Source of the DNA: PoT sp049331405 | GTDB lineage: Bacteria; Planctomycetota; Planctomycetia; Isosphaerales; Isosphaeraceae | DNA length: 64,000 nucleotides | Assembly (NCBI RefSeq): GCF_049331405.1 | Contig: NZ_CP186274.1 | Coordinates: forward strand, 7,254,001 to 7,318,000 | Direction of reading: 5' to 3' | In this document: piece after piece, positions 26,640 through 35,419 of the stretch | Layout of the letters: each line of letters begins with the position of its first letter | Numbering within the stretch: position 1 is the stretch's first letter | The notes under the pieces: generated by a model | What the model saw: only the letters and a program-made list of their open reading frames with translations | Database searches by the model: none | Told to the model about the DNA's origin: nothing | Position numbers and translations under genes: made by a program

Positions 26640-28235
26640 ATGAGCACGACCACCGCCTCGAGCATGCTGCGCAACCCCTGGATCGTGGCGATGGGGGTGT
26701 CGATCGCTACGTTCATGGAGGTGCTCGACACGAGCATCGCCAACGTGGCTTTGCGCTATATCGCCGGTGGCCTCTCGGCCGCCGAGAACGACAGCGAGTG
26801 GGTCATCACCAGCTACCTCGCGGCCAACGCGGCCGTTTTGCTCTTGTCGGGGTGGCTCTCATCTTACTTCGGCCGACGCAACTATTACCTGGCCTCGGTC
26901 GCCCTGTTCACGATCAGCTCGGCGGCCTGCGGATTCGCGACGAGCATCGAGCAACTCGTCTTCTTCAGGATCCTCCAGGGGATCGGCGGCGGCGGGCTCC
27001 AGCCGGTGACGCAGGCCGTGCTCGTCGACACGTTCCCCCCCGAGAAGCAAGGGTCCGCGCAGACCCTCTTCGGGATCTCGGCATTGATCGCTCCGATCCT
27101 GGGGCCTACTTTAGGCGGATATATCTCGGATAATTACTCGTGGCGCTGGATCTTCCTGATCAACATCCCGGCGGGTGTCCTCGCCTTCACGCTCAACTAC
27201 TTCTGGCTCGAAGATCCGCCCTACCTCAAGGCCGAGCGGGCCTCGCTGCGGTCGAAGCCCTTGCGGTTCGATTATGTCGGCTTGGGGCTGATCATCCTCG
27301 CCATGGCGGCGATGGAGGTCCTGCTGAGCAAGGGCCAGGAGTGGGATTGGTACAACGACCCCTTCTGGCGAGTCCAGACGCTTTTCATCCTCTTCGTGGG
27401 GGGCTTGGTCGCGACGGTCATCTGGGAGTCGTGGCACCCCGCGCCGATCCTGAACCTGGCTCCGTTCCGCGATCGGAACTTCGTCGCGAGCGGGATCACT
27501 TCATATGTGACATTCGCAGTTGTGTACACGAGCATGACGCTCTTGCCCGGCATGCTCCAGAGCCTCTTCGGCTACAACGCCGTCTGGTCGGGGCTGGTGA
27601 TGTCCCCCGCCGGGCTTTTCACGATCCCTATGATGTTGGTGGTGAGCATCCTCCTGGGCATGAAGCTGGACGCGAGGGTGCTCGTGATCCTCGGGGCGAT
27701 CATGATGGCGGTCGGCTCGTTCTGGTTCTCGAGGTTGAACCTGGACGTGAGCCCGAGTCACGTCATCTGGCCGAGGGTCGTGCAGCAGATCGGCACCGCC
27801 TTCATCTTCGCCCCGTTGAGCGTCGCCGCCTTCATGTACTTGCCCAAGGAGCATCGCGGGGCCGCGGCCGGACTCTTCGCCGTCTTGAGAAATGAAGGGG
27901 GGAGCGCCGGGACGTCGCTCGGCAAGTCGATCGTCGAACGTCGAGAATCCTTCCACGACGACCGGCTCGTCGAGACGCTCCAGCCCCTCTACACGCCCTT
28001 CCAGGAGGCGATCCAGATCGGACAAACCTTCTTCGAGCAGGTCGTCGGAGATCCCGCAACCTCGGCGACCATGGCGCTGCAGGCCGTCGACAACTTTCGG
28101 CAGCAACAGGCCTTGGCGATGGCCTATCTCGATGCCTTCTGGATCTGCGGGGTGATTGCCGTCGGGATCATCCCCCTGGCCCTCCTGATGAGAAGATCCG
28201 TGGCCGAGGAAGGGTCACACGTCGGGGCCGAATGA
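26640..28235 (+). CDS. DHA2-family MFS multidrug exporter (EmrB/QacA-like)
   Basis: 531 residues with 14 transmembrane segments, as expected for DHA2 drug:proton antiporters. Visible motifs are 'FMEVLDTSIANVAL' (motif D1, TM1), 'WVITSYLAANAAVL' in TM2, 'SSYFGRRNYYLAS' (motif A), 'RILQGIGGGGLQPVTQ' (motif B) and 'GISALIAPILGPTLGGYI' (motif C, the antiporter motif). It likely exports a hydrophobic compound across the inner membrane and hands it to the HlyD/EmrA-like adaptor encoded next to it. The adaptor gene is convergent (33 bp between stops), not in the same operon. No TolC-like outer-membrane gene is in the window. Confidence 0.93.
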   Translation: MSTTTASSMLRNPWIVAMGVSIATFMEVLDTSIANVALRYIAGGLSAAENDSEWVITSYLAANAAVLLLSGWLSSYFGRRNYYLASVALFTISSAACGFATSIEQLVFFRILQGIGGGGLQPVTQAVLVDTFPPEKQGSAQTLFGISALIAPILGPTLGGYISDNYSWRWIFLINIPAGVLAFTLNYFWLEDPPYLKAERASLRSKPLRFDYVGLGLIILAMAAMEVLLSKGQEWDWYNDPFWRVQTLFILFVGGLVATVIWESWHPAPILNLAPFRDRNFVASGITSYVTFAVVYTSMTLLPGMLQSLFGYNAVWSGLVMSPAGLFTIPMMLVVSILLGMKLDARVLVILGAIMMAVGSFWFSRLNLDVSPSHVIWPRVVQQIGTAFIFAPLSVAAFMYLPKEHRGAAAGLFAVLRNEGGSAGTSLGKSIVERRESFHDDRLVETLQPLYTPFQEAIQIGQTFFEQVVGDPATSATMALQAVDNFRQQQALAMAYLDAFWICGVIAVGIIPLALLMRRSVAEEGSHVGAE

Positions 28236-28268
28236 GTTCGAATCTGCGTGCGTGGGAGTTCTTGAGTT

Positions 28269-29747
28269 TTACTTGCCCTTCGATTCCGCCGTCTTGGGGA
28301 AGTCGCCCCGGAGACGCTGATTGGCGTTGGGGCCTTCCGGCGTCTGATTGATGAGGATGTAAGGGACCACCGATAGGCCCACGAAGAGCGGCGTATCGGT
28401 CGGGTTGCCGTCGACGAGGTCGACGCGGACCGGCAGGCGCTGGACGATCTTCACGAAGTTGCCCGTCGCGTTCTGAGCCGGCAGGAGAGCTAGCGAGGCC
28501 CCCGTCCCGGCGCTGAAGCCGCTGACCCGCCCCTTGAAGACCTTGCCCGGGTAGGCGTCGAGGTACAGATCGACGGGATGCCCAATCCGGATCGGCGGGA
28601 GTTGGGTCTCCTTGAAGTTGCAGTCGATCCAGACTTCCTTGTACGACCGGATCGCGAACAGCTTTTGACCCTGGCTGACGCGGTCGCCGACGTTGACGTT
28701 CCGGTTCGAAACGAAGCCGTCGATCTCCGCGTAGATCTCGCAATAGCTGAGTTGCAGCTCAGACATCGCCAGGTCCTGCTTCGCCTGCTCGATCTGGCTC
28801 CGGGCCAGTTCGACGCCGGGGGCCTGTTCGACCGTCTGCTCGATCAGGACATCCAGGCTACCGTTCGGCGCCGCCTTGTGGATGCGGTCGAGGAACTGGT
28901 TGGGTGTCTCGTTGGCACGAGGCAGTCCCAGGCCGAGCTCGGCAATGTCGAGCGAGAAAGCGGCCAGGGCGCTCGAGACGGTCGAATGGACCTGATCCAG
29001 GTTCGGCGGCAACTCGTCGAGCTTGCCGGACGGCGGGGTTTCGGGGACCTCGAGCGCGACGCGGAGGCCCGAGATCTTCTCCAGCGTCGATATGGCCGAG
29101 GCGCGGGCCTGGTCGTAGTCCGTCTTGCGGATATCCGCCTGCTCCTGCGTGATAGACCCCTTGGCGGCGAGGGATTTGTAGCGATCGGCCTCCTGCTTGG
29201 CGAGGGCTTCGGCGGCCCGCTTCTCGTTCAGGCTGGCGATCGCCGATCGCAGCTCTGCCTCCTGGTTCCGAACCGAGGTCATGGCGGAGGCCAGCTTGAA
29301 GCGGTCGGCCCTCGCCTCGGCGGCAGAGGCCCTTGCCTTCGAGAGTTGCTGGGCCAGCCCCTTGTTCGCGGCGTCGAGGGCCGCCTTCGACTGCGCGACG
29401 CGGATCGTCCACGCCGTCCGATCCAGGGCGACGATCAGATCCCCTTTGCGTACATAATCATTGTTGTCGACTTTGACCTCGGTCACCGTCTCGGGGATGC
29501 GAGGGGCGACGTAGGTGACGTGCGAGTTGACGTAGGCGTCGTCTGTAGAGACCGTTGTTAGCGACCGCTGCAAGGCGGGATATCCATATACGGCCGCGGC
29601 CGCGATGATCCCGACGAAGACGAGCACGAACAGGGCGCGCTTGAGCCCGAAGCCGGATCGCCTGGCAGTCGGCGGAGGAGCCGGCGTCGCGGCGGGGTGC
29701 AGGGGTTCCGAGGTGGATTCGTTCGGCCGGGTCGTCTCGGAACTCAT
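28269..29747 (-). CDS. HlyD/EmrA-family membrane fusion protein
   Basis: 492 residues from ATG 29747, preceded by GGAG about 11 bp upstream; the frame extends 39 codons further without good support. A Pro/Ala-rich cytoplasmic tail is followed by one transmembrane helix at about 38-58. A split biotinyl-lipoyl domain ('YVAPRIPETVTEVKVDNNDYVRKGDLI' and the returning 'AEIDGFVSNRNVNVGDRVSQGQ') flanks a long alpha-helical hairpin (about 115-330) with heptad-like Ala/Leu pattern. A beta-barrel follows ('PVDLYLDAYPGKVFKGRVSGFS'). The helical hairpin is interrupted by a Pro-rich stretch ('VPETPPSGKLDELPPN') not usual in EmrA. It bridges the MFS pump to an outer-membrane channel. Confidence 0.9.
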   Translation of the reverse strand: MSSETTRPNESTSEPLHPAATPAPPPTARRSGFGLKRALFVLVFVGIIAAAAVYGYPALQRSLTTVSTDDAYVNSHVTYVAPRIPETVTEVKVDNNDYVRKGDLIVALDRTAWTIRVAQSKAALDAANKGLAQQLSKARASAAEARADRFKLASAMTSVRNQEAELRSAIASLNEKRAAEALAKQEADRYKSLAAKGSITQEQADIRKTDYDQARASAISTLEKISGLRVALEVPETPPSGKLDELPPNLDQVHSTVSSALAAFSLDIAELGLGLPRANETPNQFLDRIHKAAPNGSLDVLIEQTVEQAPGVELARSQIEQAKQDLAMSELQLSYCEIYAEIDGFVSNRNVNVGDRVSQGQKLFAIRSYKEVWIDCNFKETQLPPIRIGHPVDLYLDAYPGKVFKGRVSGFSAGTGASLALLPAQNATGNFVKIVQRLPVRVDLVDGNPTDTPLFVGLSVVPYILINQTPEGPNANQRLRGDFPKTAESKGK

Positions 29748-29881
29748 CGAAGTTGTCGCTCCGCTCTCCGTCCCCCCTCTCGACTCGACTAGGAATGAGG
29801 GGCGAATGACCACGATCATACGCGACGATTCGAGTCGACGGAATCGGGGAATGAAGTTCGCCATGACTCAAAAATCAGGGC

Positions 29882-31042
29882 TCAGGACAGAGCGGCTTCG
29901 AGCGGGCGGTTGGGGGCCGAGTCTGCGACGACCTGGAGGTAACGCTCGCGGAGCCTCGACATGATGCTGCCCCAACTCTGGCTCTCCGCATAGGCACGGG
30001 CTTTCGCGGCCTTCCCCCGCCTCAGGTCGGGGTCGTCGATCACGGAAAGGACGGCCTGGGCGAAGTCGGAGGCCGGCCGATCGGGTTCGACGAGCACGCC
30101 GGCGTCGCTGGTCGCCACGGTCTCGCCGACGCCCCCTGCCCTCAAGGCGACGACGGGGAGGCCCGACGACATGGCCTCCAGGACGACGTTGCCGAAGGTC
30201 TCGGTCAGGCTCGTGAACGCGAAGATGTCGGCCGCGGAGTAATGGTCGGCCAGGTCCTCGCCGCTCCGATATCCCACGAATCGGGCTTTCTCACCCATCC
30301 GAGCCTCGAGCCCAGGGCGCTCCGGGCCATCCCCCACGAACAGGAATCGCACGTTGGGACGAGTCTCGGCGACCGACATCAGGGCGTCGGCCAGGTAGAC
30401 GATGTTCTTCTCGGCCGCGATCCGGCTGACGTATCCGATCACCACATCGTCGGGCCTGAATCCGAGCTCGCTCCGCAAGACCAAGCGGCGAGGCCGCTCC
30501 GGCCGGAAGACCTGGCTGTCGACGCCGCGCGGCCAGAGGTGGAGCCGCTCGAACCCGCGCGACTCGAGCTCGGCGATCGTGGTCCGCGAGGGGACGTAGG
30601 TCTCGCGCGTCCGGTTGTGGAACCATCGCAGGTAGCGCCAGATCAGGCCCTTCGTCCAGCCCACGCGATAGTGGTCCGTGTATTGATCGAAGTTCGTATG
30701 AAAGCTTGAAACCGTGGGGATCTTTCTTCTCGAGGCGTGCCACAGGAGCCGCAGCCCGAGCGTCGCCTCGGTGGCGATGTGGATGAGGTCGGGGCGGAAC
30801 TGGTCGACGGCCCGCGTCACCTTCTTGAAAGGCGGCACGGGCAGGTGAAGTTCCTTGTAGAAAGGCAGGGTCCAGGAACGCACGAGGTGGTCGTGCGGGC
30901 CTTGCGCGGGGTCGCCGTAATCGGGATGTACCAACTGGACCTGGTCGCCGCCTTCCTGCAAGTGTCGAACGAGCTGCCCGAGAGTCCGCGACACCCCGTT
31001 GACCTGGGGGAAGTACGTCTCGGTGACGAGAGTCACTCTCAT
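29882..31042 (-). CDS. GT4 family glycosyltransferase
   Basis: 386 residues from ATG 31042, the point where the typical GT4 N-terminus begins ('MRVTLVTETYFPQVNGVSR'); the open frame upstream is not coding-like. GT-B fold: N-terminal acceptor domain with 'PDLIHIATEATLGL' and 'VSSFHTNFDQYTDHY', C-terminal donor domain with 'VIGYVSRIAAEKN', 'FLFVGDGPER', and the E-x7-E donor motif in 'ETFGNVVLEAMSSGLPVVA'. The N-terminal part is closest to the family of GDP-mannose-dependent alpha-mannosyltransferases such as MgtA and PimB-like enzymes. It probably adds mannose or a related hexose to a glycolipid. It is monocistronic by spacing, 134 bp from the membrane-fusion gene. Confidence 0.9.
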   Translation of the reverse strand: MRVTLVTETYFPQVNGVSRTLGQLVRHLQEGGDQVQLVHPDYGDPAQGPHDHLVRSWTLPFYKELHLPVPPFKKVTRAVDQFRPDLIHIATEATLGLRLLWHASRRKIPTVSSFHTNFDQYTDHYRVGWTKGLIWRYLRWFHNRTRETYVPSRTTIAELESRGFERLHLWPRGVDSQVFRPERPRRLVLRSELGFRPDDVVIGYVSRIAAEKNIVYLADALMSVAETRPNVRFLFVGDGPERPGLEARMGEKARFVGYRSGEDLADHYSAADIFAFTSLTETFGNVVLEAMSSGLPVVALRAGGVGETVATSDAGVLVEPDRPASDFAQAVLSVIDDPDLRRGKAAKARAYAESQSWGSIMSRLRERYLQVVADSAPNRPLEAALS

Positions 31043-31436
31043 GGCGGTTCCGACCGGGGTTAGGGTGAAGTATGACGACATTGGCTGCGACGCCGAACCA
31101 GGACAGGCTCTACGATTCCTTCGGCGTAGCGTCACGGGACATCGGGGGCCAACTCGCTCGCCTCCTCGACGTGGCGACATCAGAAGATTGCGCCCGTCGA
31201 TTTGGCCAACGCCGGTGAGGGCGCTCAAGGCCTCCCCTCTCGCTGTTCAACAACCAATTCTAGACGCCACCGAGGGATCCGGCGACCTTTGACCCGCCCG
31301 GGTTTGGAGAAGGTTCGATGAACGCCCGTCGCGACGGTGAAAGTCTACCCTTGTCCCCCTATGCGTTTCGTGGGAAACTCGGCGAGGATATATCAGGGGA
31401 GTGGACAAGGGGCCATACAGCTCCTCGTCCTCGTCG
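31043..31436. other. Divergent intergenic region GT4 / aldolase
   Basis: About 390 bp that should contain both promoters. A possible plus-strand pair is TTTCGT and TATATC (31389-31394) with a 17-bp spacer. If real, transcription would start near 31401, making the GTG there an unlikely start and favouring the starts at 31437 or 31452. No gene was seen. Confidence 0.35.
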
Positions 31437-32249
31437 ATGGGGGACGGTCTTTTGAAATCGAATCCGGTGAAACGGGCGTTGCGGGAAGGTAAACCCCAGG
31501 TCGGGACCTGGCTGTCGCTCGGCAGCGTGGTGGCGGCGAGGTTCATGGCGAGGGTCGGCTTCCCCTGGCTCACCGTCGACATCGAGCATACCCACACCGA
31601 TATTCAAACCGCCGCGTTGATGTTCGGCGCAATCGCCGACGCCGGGTGCGTCCCGCTCGCCCGCATCCAGGCTTCAAGGCACGAATACATCAAGTCAGTC
31701 CTCGACTGCGGCTCGATGGGCATCATCGTGCCGATGGTCATGGATGCGGCCGAGGCCCGGTCTGTCGTCGCGGCCGCCAAGTATCCCCCGCGTGGGAATC
31801 GCTCGGTCGGGGGCGGCCTGCACGCCATGAACTTCGGGGCCACCGCGGTCGACTATTACGGCAAGGCCGACGACGAGATCCTCGTCGTGATCCAGACCGA
31901 GCACATCTCGGCGGTCGAGATCGCCGACGAGATCTACTCGGTCCCCGGCATCGACGCCATCTTCGTCGGCCCGAACGACCTTGCCGCCTCGATGCGAGCC
32001 GCCGACGGCACGCCTCCGAGCAAGACATACATGGAGGAAACCCTCCAGCGGATCCTCGCGGCCGCCAAGCGGAACAACGTCCCTTGCGGCCTGCACGTCA
32101 CGTCCTTCGCCGAGGCCGATCGCCGGGTCAAGGAAGGCTGGCAGTTCATCGCCGTCGGCAGCGAGCTGAAGCTGATGCTCGACGGGGCTTCGACCCTCGT
32201 CAGCCAACTCTATCCCGGGAGTGCTACGGGCGAACTCGCCAAGTACTGA
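31437..32249 (+). CDS. HpcH/HpaI-family class II aldolase
   Basis: About 270 residues. The start is ambiguous: GTG 31401, ATG 31437 or TTG 31452; GGGGGA lies 7-8 bp before the TTG. The sequence is a full HpaI/GarL-like TIM barrel: 'VGTWLSLGSVVAARFMARVGFPWLTVDIEHTHTD' at the N-terminus, a catalytic Arg in 'PLARIQA', metal-binding Glu in 'VVIQTEHISAVE', Asp in 'FVGPNDLAASM', and 'PPRGNRSVGGGLHAMNFG'. These enzymes cleave 4-hydroxy-2-oxoacids to pyruvate and an aldehyde using a divalent metal. It converges with a sugar isomerase/SDR pair, suggesting use of an aldose or sugar acid. The physiological substrate cannot be read from sequence. Confidence 0.9.
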   Translation: MGDGLLKSNPVKRALREGKPQVGTWLSLGSVVAARFMARVGFPWLTVDIEHTHTDIQTAALMFGAIADAGCVPLARIQASRHEYIKSVLDCGSMGIIVPMVMDAAEARSVVAAAKYPPRGNRSVGGGLHAMNFGATAVDYYGKADDEILVVIQTEHISAVEIADEIYSVPGIDAIFVGPNDLAASMRAADGTPPSKTYMEETLQRILAAAKRNNVPCGLHVTSFAEADRRVKEGWQFIAVGSELKLMLDGASTLVSQLYPGSATGELAKY

Positions 32250-32280
32250 GCCGCGAATCACGAAGCGTCGAGCATGCGAA

Positions 32281-32322
32281 GGCCATCGAATTCCCCGCGA
32301 TCATGCGGCGGGTTCGATGGCC
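32281..32322. terminator. Bidirectional hairpin between aldolase and sugar isomerase genes
   Basis: A perfect 10-bp stem (32281-32290 with 32313-32322) around a 22-nt GC-rich loop lies between two convergent genes. On the plus strand TCGCTCTTTCC follows, a weak pyrimidine tract. Confidence 0.6.
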
Positions 32323-32337
32323 TCGCTCTTTCCGGCT

Positions 32338-33150
32338 TCAGGCTTCGACGAGCGAGCGGACTCGATCGAGGCCGACGCGGCAAACCTCGAGCGGATCCTT
32401 GGCCCAAAGGATCTCGTTGAACAACTCGAGCGAGAGCGGCCCGCGGTAGCCGATCGTACGCAGGTTTGCGATGACCCGAGGAAGGTCGGCGATTCCCTCG
32501 CCGACCATGACGCGATCTCCGTCGCACTGGGTCAGGGGATCGGGGCTTGACGGCAGGTCGTTGATGTGGAAGCAGGAGAGCTTGTCGCCCTGGAGTTTGA
32601 GGAGGTCGTCGACCGTGCCTCCGCCCCGGATCATGTGGAAGACGTCGGCCACGACGGTCGCCCTGGCGTCGTTGATCCCCTTTGCGATGCTCCAAGCACT
32701 GTCGACGTTGTTGATGCCGTCGACGAAGCCGAGGAATTCCATGGTCGGGATTACCCCCGCCTGGTCGCCCAGCTTCATCAGATCGGCGAACCGCTCGGTG
32801 GCGAGGCCGAGGTCGACGATTTCCTGAGGGGGGCTCGCCACGATATAAGGGCTGCCGATCTCGGCCGCCTGATCCATCCTGCGCCGGCAGTCTTCGAGGA
32901 CGCGAGCGTACTCGTCTCCTTCGCTCGTGATCCAGCCCGAGAGGGCGATGACGCTCACGACCTTGAGCCCGGCGTCGGCGAGGGCCTTCTTCAGGTCGGG
33001 CATCGACCCGCCGGCCTTGAGATAGTCGTCGATCTCGTCGTTCCAGGGCTCGATGGCCTTGTAGCCGAGCTGCCCGGCGATCTTGATCTTCTCGAGGAGG
33101 GGCGTGGGGCGGATCGTGCTGGTATTGAGGCAGTAGAGAAACTCGCTCAC
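32338..33150 (-). CDS. Sugar phosphate isomerase/epimerase (xylose isomerase-like TIM barrel)
   Basis: 270 residues from GTG 33150, with GGAGG about 8 bp upstream. AP-endonuclease-2-like TIM barrel: 'LLEKIKIAGQLGYKAIEPWNDE' at the first helix/strand, metal-site residues expected in 'IPTMEFLGF' (Glu), 'VVADVFHMIRGGG' (Asp, His), 'CFHINDLP' (His) and 'PLSLELFNE' (Glu). These match the E-D-H-H-E pattern of IolE/Hyi-type enzymes. It likely isomerises or epimerises a keto-sugar or hydroxypyruvate-like compound. It lies 18 bp downstream of the SDR gene, so the two form an operon that converges on the aldolase. Confidence 0.85.
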   Translation of the reverse strand: MSEFLYCLNTSTIRPTPLLEKIKIAGQLGYKAIEPWNDEIDDYLKAGGSMPDLKKALADAGLKVVSVIALSGWITSEGDEYARVLEDCRRRMDQAAEIGSPYIVASPPQEIVDLGLATERFADLMKLGDQAGVIPTMEFLGFVDGINNVDSAWSIAKGINDARATVVADVFHMIRGGGTVDDLLKLQGDKLSCFHINDLPSSPDPLTQCDGDRVMVGEGIADLPRVIANLRTIGYRGPLSLELFNEILWAKDPLEVCRVGLDRVRSLVEA

Positions 33151-33168
33151 GTTCGTTCCTCCGCGATT

Positions 33169-33999
33169 TCAGCGGTTGTCGGTGGGAGAGGGTTGGTGGT
33201 AGCGGAGGCGGACTTCATCGGGGAGGTAGACCATGCCCGCGTCGTCGGCGACGTGGAGCCCCGAGTCGAGGAACAGGATCACGCCGTTGAGCTTGTGCCC
33301 GGCGGGGGTCGCCAGGAAGGCCACGGCGTCCCCCACGTCCCTCGACGTGGTCAGGTTCTGGACCCCCTCGGGAAAGTCGGGGCGGCCGTGCTGGGCCTGG
33401 ATGATCCGCTCGCCGGGGGTGTCGACCCAGCCGGGAGCGACCATATTGCAGGTCACGTTCGAGCCCAGGCATTCGGCCGCGACCTGGCGAGTGAGACCGA
33501 GCAGGCCCGCCTTGCTCGTCACGTAGGCGAAGAGGCCGGGCATCGGCCGCGTCGCGCGGGTCGAGCCGATGTTCACGATGGCCCCTCGGCTCTCCTTCAA
33601 GAGGGGGAGGAATGACTTGATCCCCAGCCAGGGGCCTTTCAGGTTGATGGCCAGGGTGAGATCCCAGAGGGCCTCGTCGGTTGATTCGATCGTCCCCCTC
33701 GGGCTGATCCCGGCGTTATTCACGAGGAGATCGAGCCGTCCCCACTGTCGAGATACCTCGCTCACGGCCCCTTGCCAGGCCTCGGCGCTCCTGACGTCGA
33801 GCGTCAGGCCGAGGGTCTCGTGCCCCTGGTCGCGGAGGCGTGCGGCCGACTCGACGGCGGTCTCGCCGTTGACATCCGAGAGGGCGACCTTGAAGCCCGC
33901 GTGGCAGAGAGCCTCGGCGATCCCGAGCCCGATCCCCTGCCCCGAGCCCGTCACAATCGCCACGCCGCCCCCGGAGTTTACCTCCGTCACCTTCGCCAT
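33169..33999 (-). CDS. Short-chain dehydrogenase/reductase
   Basis: 276 residues. Classical SDR: cofactor loop TGSGQGIG (17-24), 'LDVRSAEAW' after strand 4, 'NNAG' motif, and active-site Ser in 'VNIGSTRATRPM' with 'YVTSK' (YxxxK). The 'ALSDVNGE' Asp after beta-2 suggests NAD(H) preference. The C-terminal segment 'FLDSGLHVADDAG' is of the fabG/sugar-alcohol dehydrogenase type, and a tail of about 20 residues follows the usual end. It is the first gene of a two-gene unit with the sugar isomerase. Divergent from it, 178 bp away, is the Tm-1-like gene. A role oxidising a sugar or sugar acid is inference from context. Confidence 0.9.
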   Translation of the reverse strand: MAKVTEVNSGGGVAIVTGSGQGIGLGIAEALCHAGFKVALSDVNGETAVESAARLRDQGHETLGLTLDVRSAEAWQGAVSEVSRQWGRLDLLVNNAGISPRGTIESTDEALWDLTLAINLKGPWLGIKSFLPLLKESRGAIVNIGSTRATRPMPGLFAYVTSKAGLLGLTRQVAAECLGSNVTCNMVAPGWVDTPGERIIQAQHGRPDFPEGVQNLTTSRDVGDAVAFLATPAGHKLNGVILFLDSGLHVADDAGMVYLPDEVRLRYHQPSPTDNR

Positions 34000-34177
34000 T
34001 TTGGGGAGTATCCTCGCTGGAGTGTTCGCGAAAGTCGTCCAGCTTCGCGTCGTAATGATCCGATTCCGAGGCCGACCCTTGGAGTTCTTTTCGCGGTGGG
34101 ATTATCATGATGCCGCCGGCACCGAGCGTCAATCAGCTCGCATCACCCATCGTTTCTGGATTCTCAAAGGACGGGTT

Positions 34178-35413
34178 GTGTTGAAGCCCATTCTGCTCGT
34201 GGGCACCTTGGACACCAAGGGGCAAGAGCTGGGATTCGTCCGTGACCTGATCCGGGGGCATGGGCACGAGACGCTGGTGATGGACGTCGGCTCCGTCGGC
34301 CCGCCAACGATCGAGCCCGACATCGATCGGGCCGAGGTCTTTCGTGCCTCGGGGACGTCCTGGGCGGATGTGCAGGCCTTCGGCGACCGCGGCAAGGCCG
34401 TGGCACTCGCCGCGCAGGGTGCCGCCCGGCTATCGGGCGAGCTCGGCGCCTCGAACCGGATCTCGGGGATCTTCGGCCTCGGCGGCTCGGCCGGCACCGA
34501 GATCGCCACCGCCGCGATGCGGAGTCTGCCGTTCGGGCTCCCCAAGGTCATGGTCAGCACCCTGGCGAGTGGCCAGACCCGTCCTTATGTCCGGGGCAGC
34601 GACATCGCCATGTTCTACCCGGTCGCCGACCTCTGCGGCCTCAATCGCCTGACGAGGACGGCCCTGGCCAACGCGGCGCTCGCACTTGTCGGCATGATCG
34701 GGCTCGATCGACCCTCGCTGGCTGAGGCCTCGGATCGTCCCGTCGTGGCCGCCACGATGTTCGGTGTGACGACCCCTTGCGTCGACCAGGCTAGGAAGAC
34801 GCTCGAAGGTGCCGACCTCGAAGTCCTGGTCTTTCACGCGACCGGGATCGGCGGCCAGTCGATGGAGAGCCTGATCCGCGACGGGATGATCGAGGGGGTC
34901 CTGGACCTGACGACGACGGAACTGGCCGACGAACTCGTCGGCGGGATCCTGAGCGCGGGGCCCGATCGGCTCGAGGCCGCCGGGCGCAAGGGGATCCCGC
35001 AGGTCGTCAGCGTCGGCGCCCTCGACATGGTGAACTTTGGGCCGCCCGAGACCATCCCCGAACAGTTCAAGGGGCGTCTGTTTCACGCCCATAACCCGTC
35101 CGTGACGCTCATGCGGACGACGCTCGAAGAAAACCGGGCTCTCGGGAAGCGGCTTGCCGTGAGCCTTTGCAAGGCTCAGGGGCCGGTCGTGCTGATGATC
35201 CCGAGAGGGGGCGTCTCCGCCCTCGACGCGCCCGGGAGGTCGTTCCACGACCCCGAAGCGGACGAGGGCCTGTTCTCGTCCCTGATCGAAGGGGTCACCC
35301 GGGCCGCGAATGTCCGGGTCGTCTCGCGTGACGAACATATCAATGATCCTGATTTCGCCGATGCATCGGCCAGGGCCTTGCTCGAACTCTTGAATAAAGC
35401 CACGAGGGGATAG
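34178..35413 (+). CDS. Tm-1-like ATP-binding domain protein (UPF0261)
   Basis: 411 residues if the GTG at 34178 is used (AAAGG 7 bp upstream); a TTG follows immediately. The open frame continues far upstream but overlaps the divergent SDR gene and is not coding. The protein starts 'KPILLVGTLDTKGQELGFVRDLI', the UPF0261 signature, followed by 'SGIFGLGGSAGTEIATAAM', 'FGLPKVMVSTLASGQTRPYVRGSDIAMFYPVADLCGLNRL' and 'FHATGIGGQSMESLI'. It is the bacterial equivalent of the N-terminal half of tomato Tm-1, whose structure binds ATP. The biochemical role is unknown. The PEP-hydrolase-like gene starts 6 bp downstream; in plants and fungi the two are one polypeptide. Confidence 0.93.
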   Translation: MLKPILLVGTLDTKGQELGFVRDLIRGHGHETLVMDVGSVGPPTIEPDIDRAEVFRASGTSWADVQAFGDRGKAVALAAQGAARLSGELGASNRISGIFGLGGSAGTEIATAAMRSLPFGLPKVMVSTLASGQTRPYVRGSDIAMFYPVADLCGLNRLTRTALANAALALVGMIGLDRPSLAEASDRPVVAATMFGVTTPCVDQARKTLEGADLEVLVFHATGIGGQSMESLIRDGMIEGVLDLTTTELADELVGGILSAGPDRLEAAGRKGIPQVVSVGALDMVNFGPPETIPEQFKGRLFHAHNPSVTLMRTTLEENRALGKRLAVSLCKAQGPVVLMIPRGGVSALDAPGRSFHDPEADEGLFSSLIEGVTRAANVRVVSRDEHINDPDFADASARALLELLNKATRG

Positions 35414-35419
35414 ATCGAG

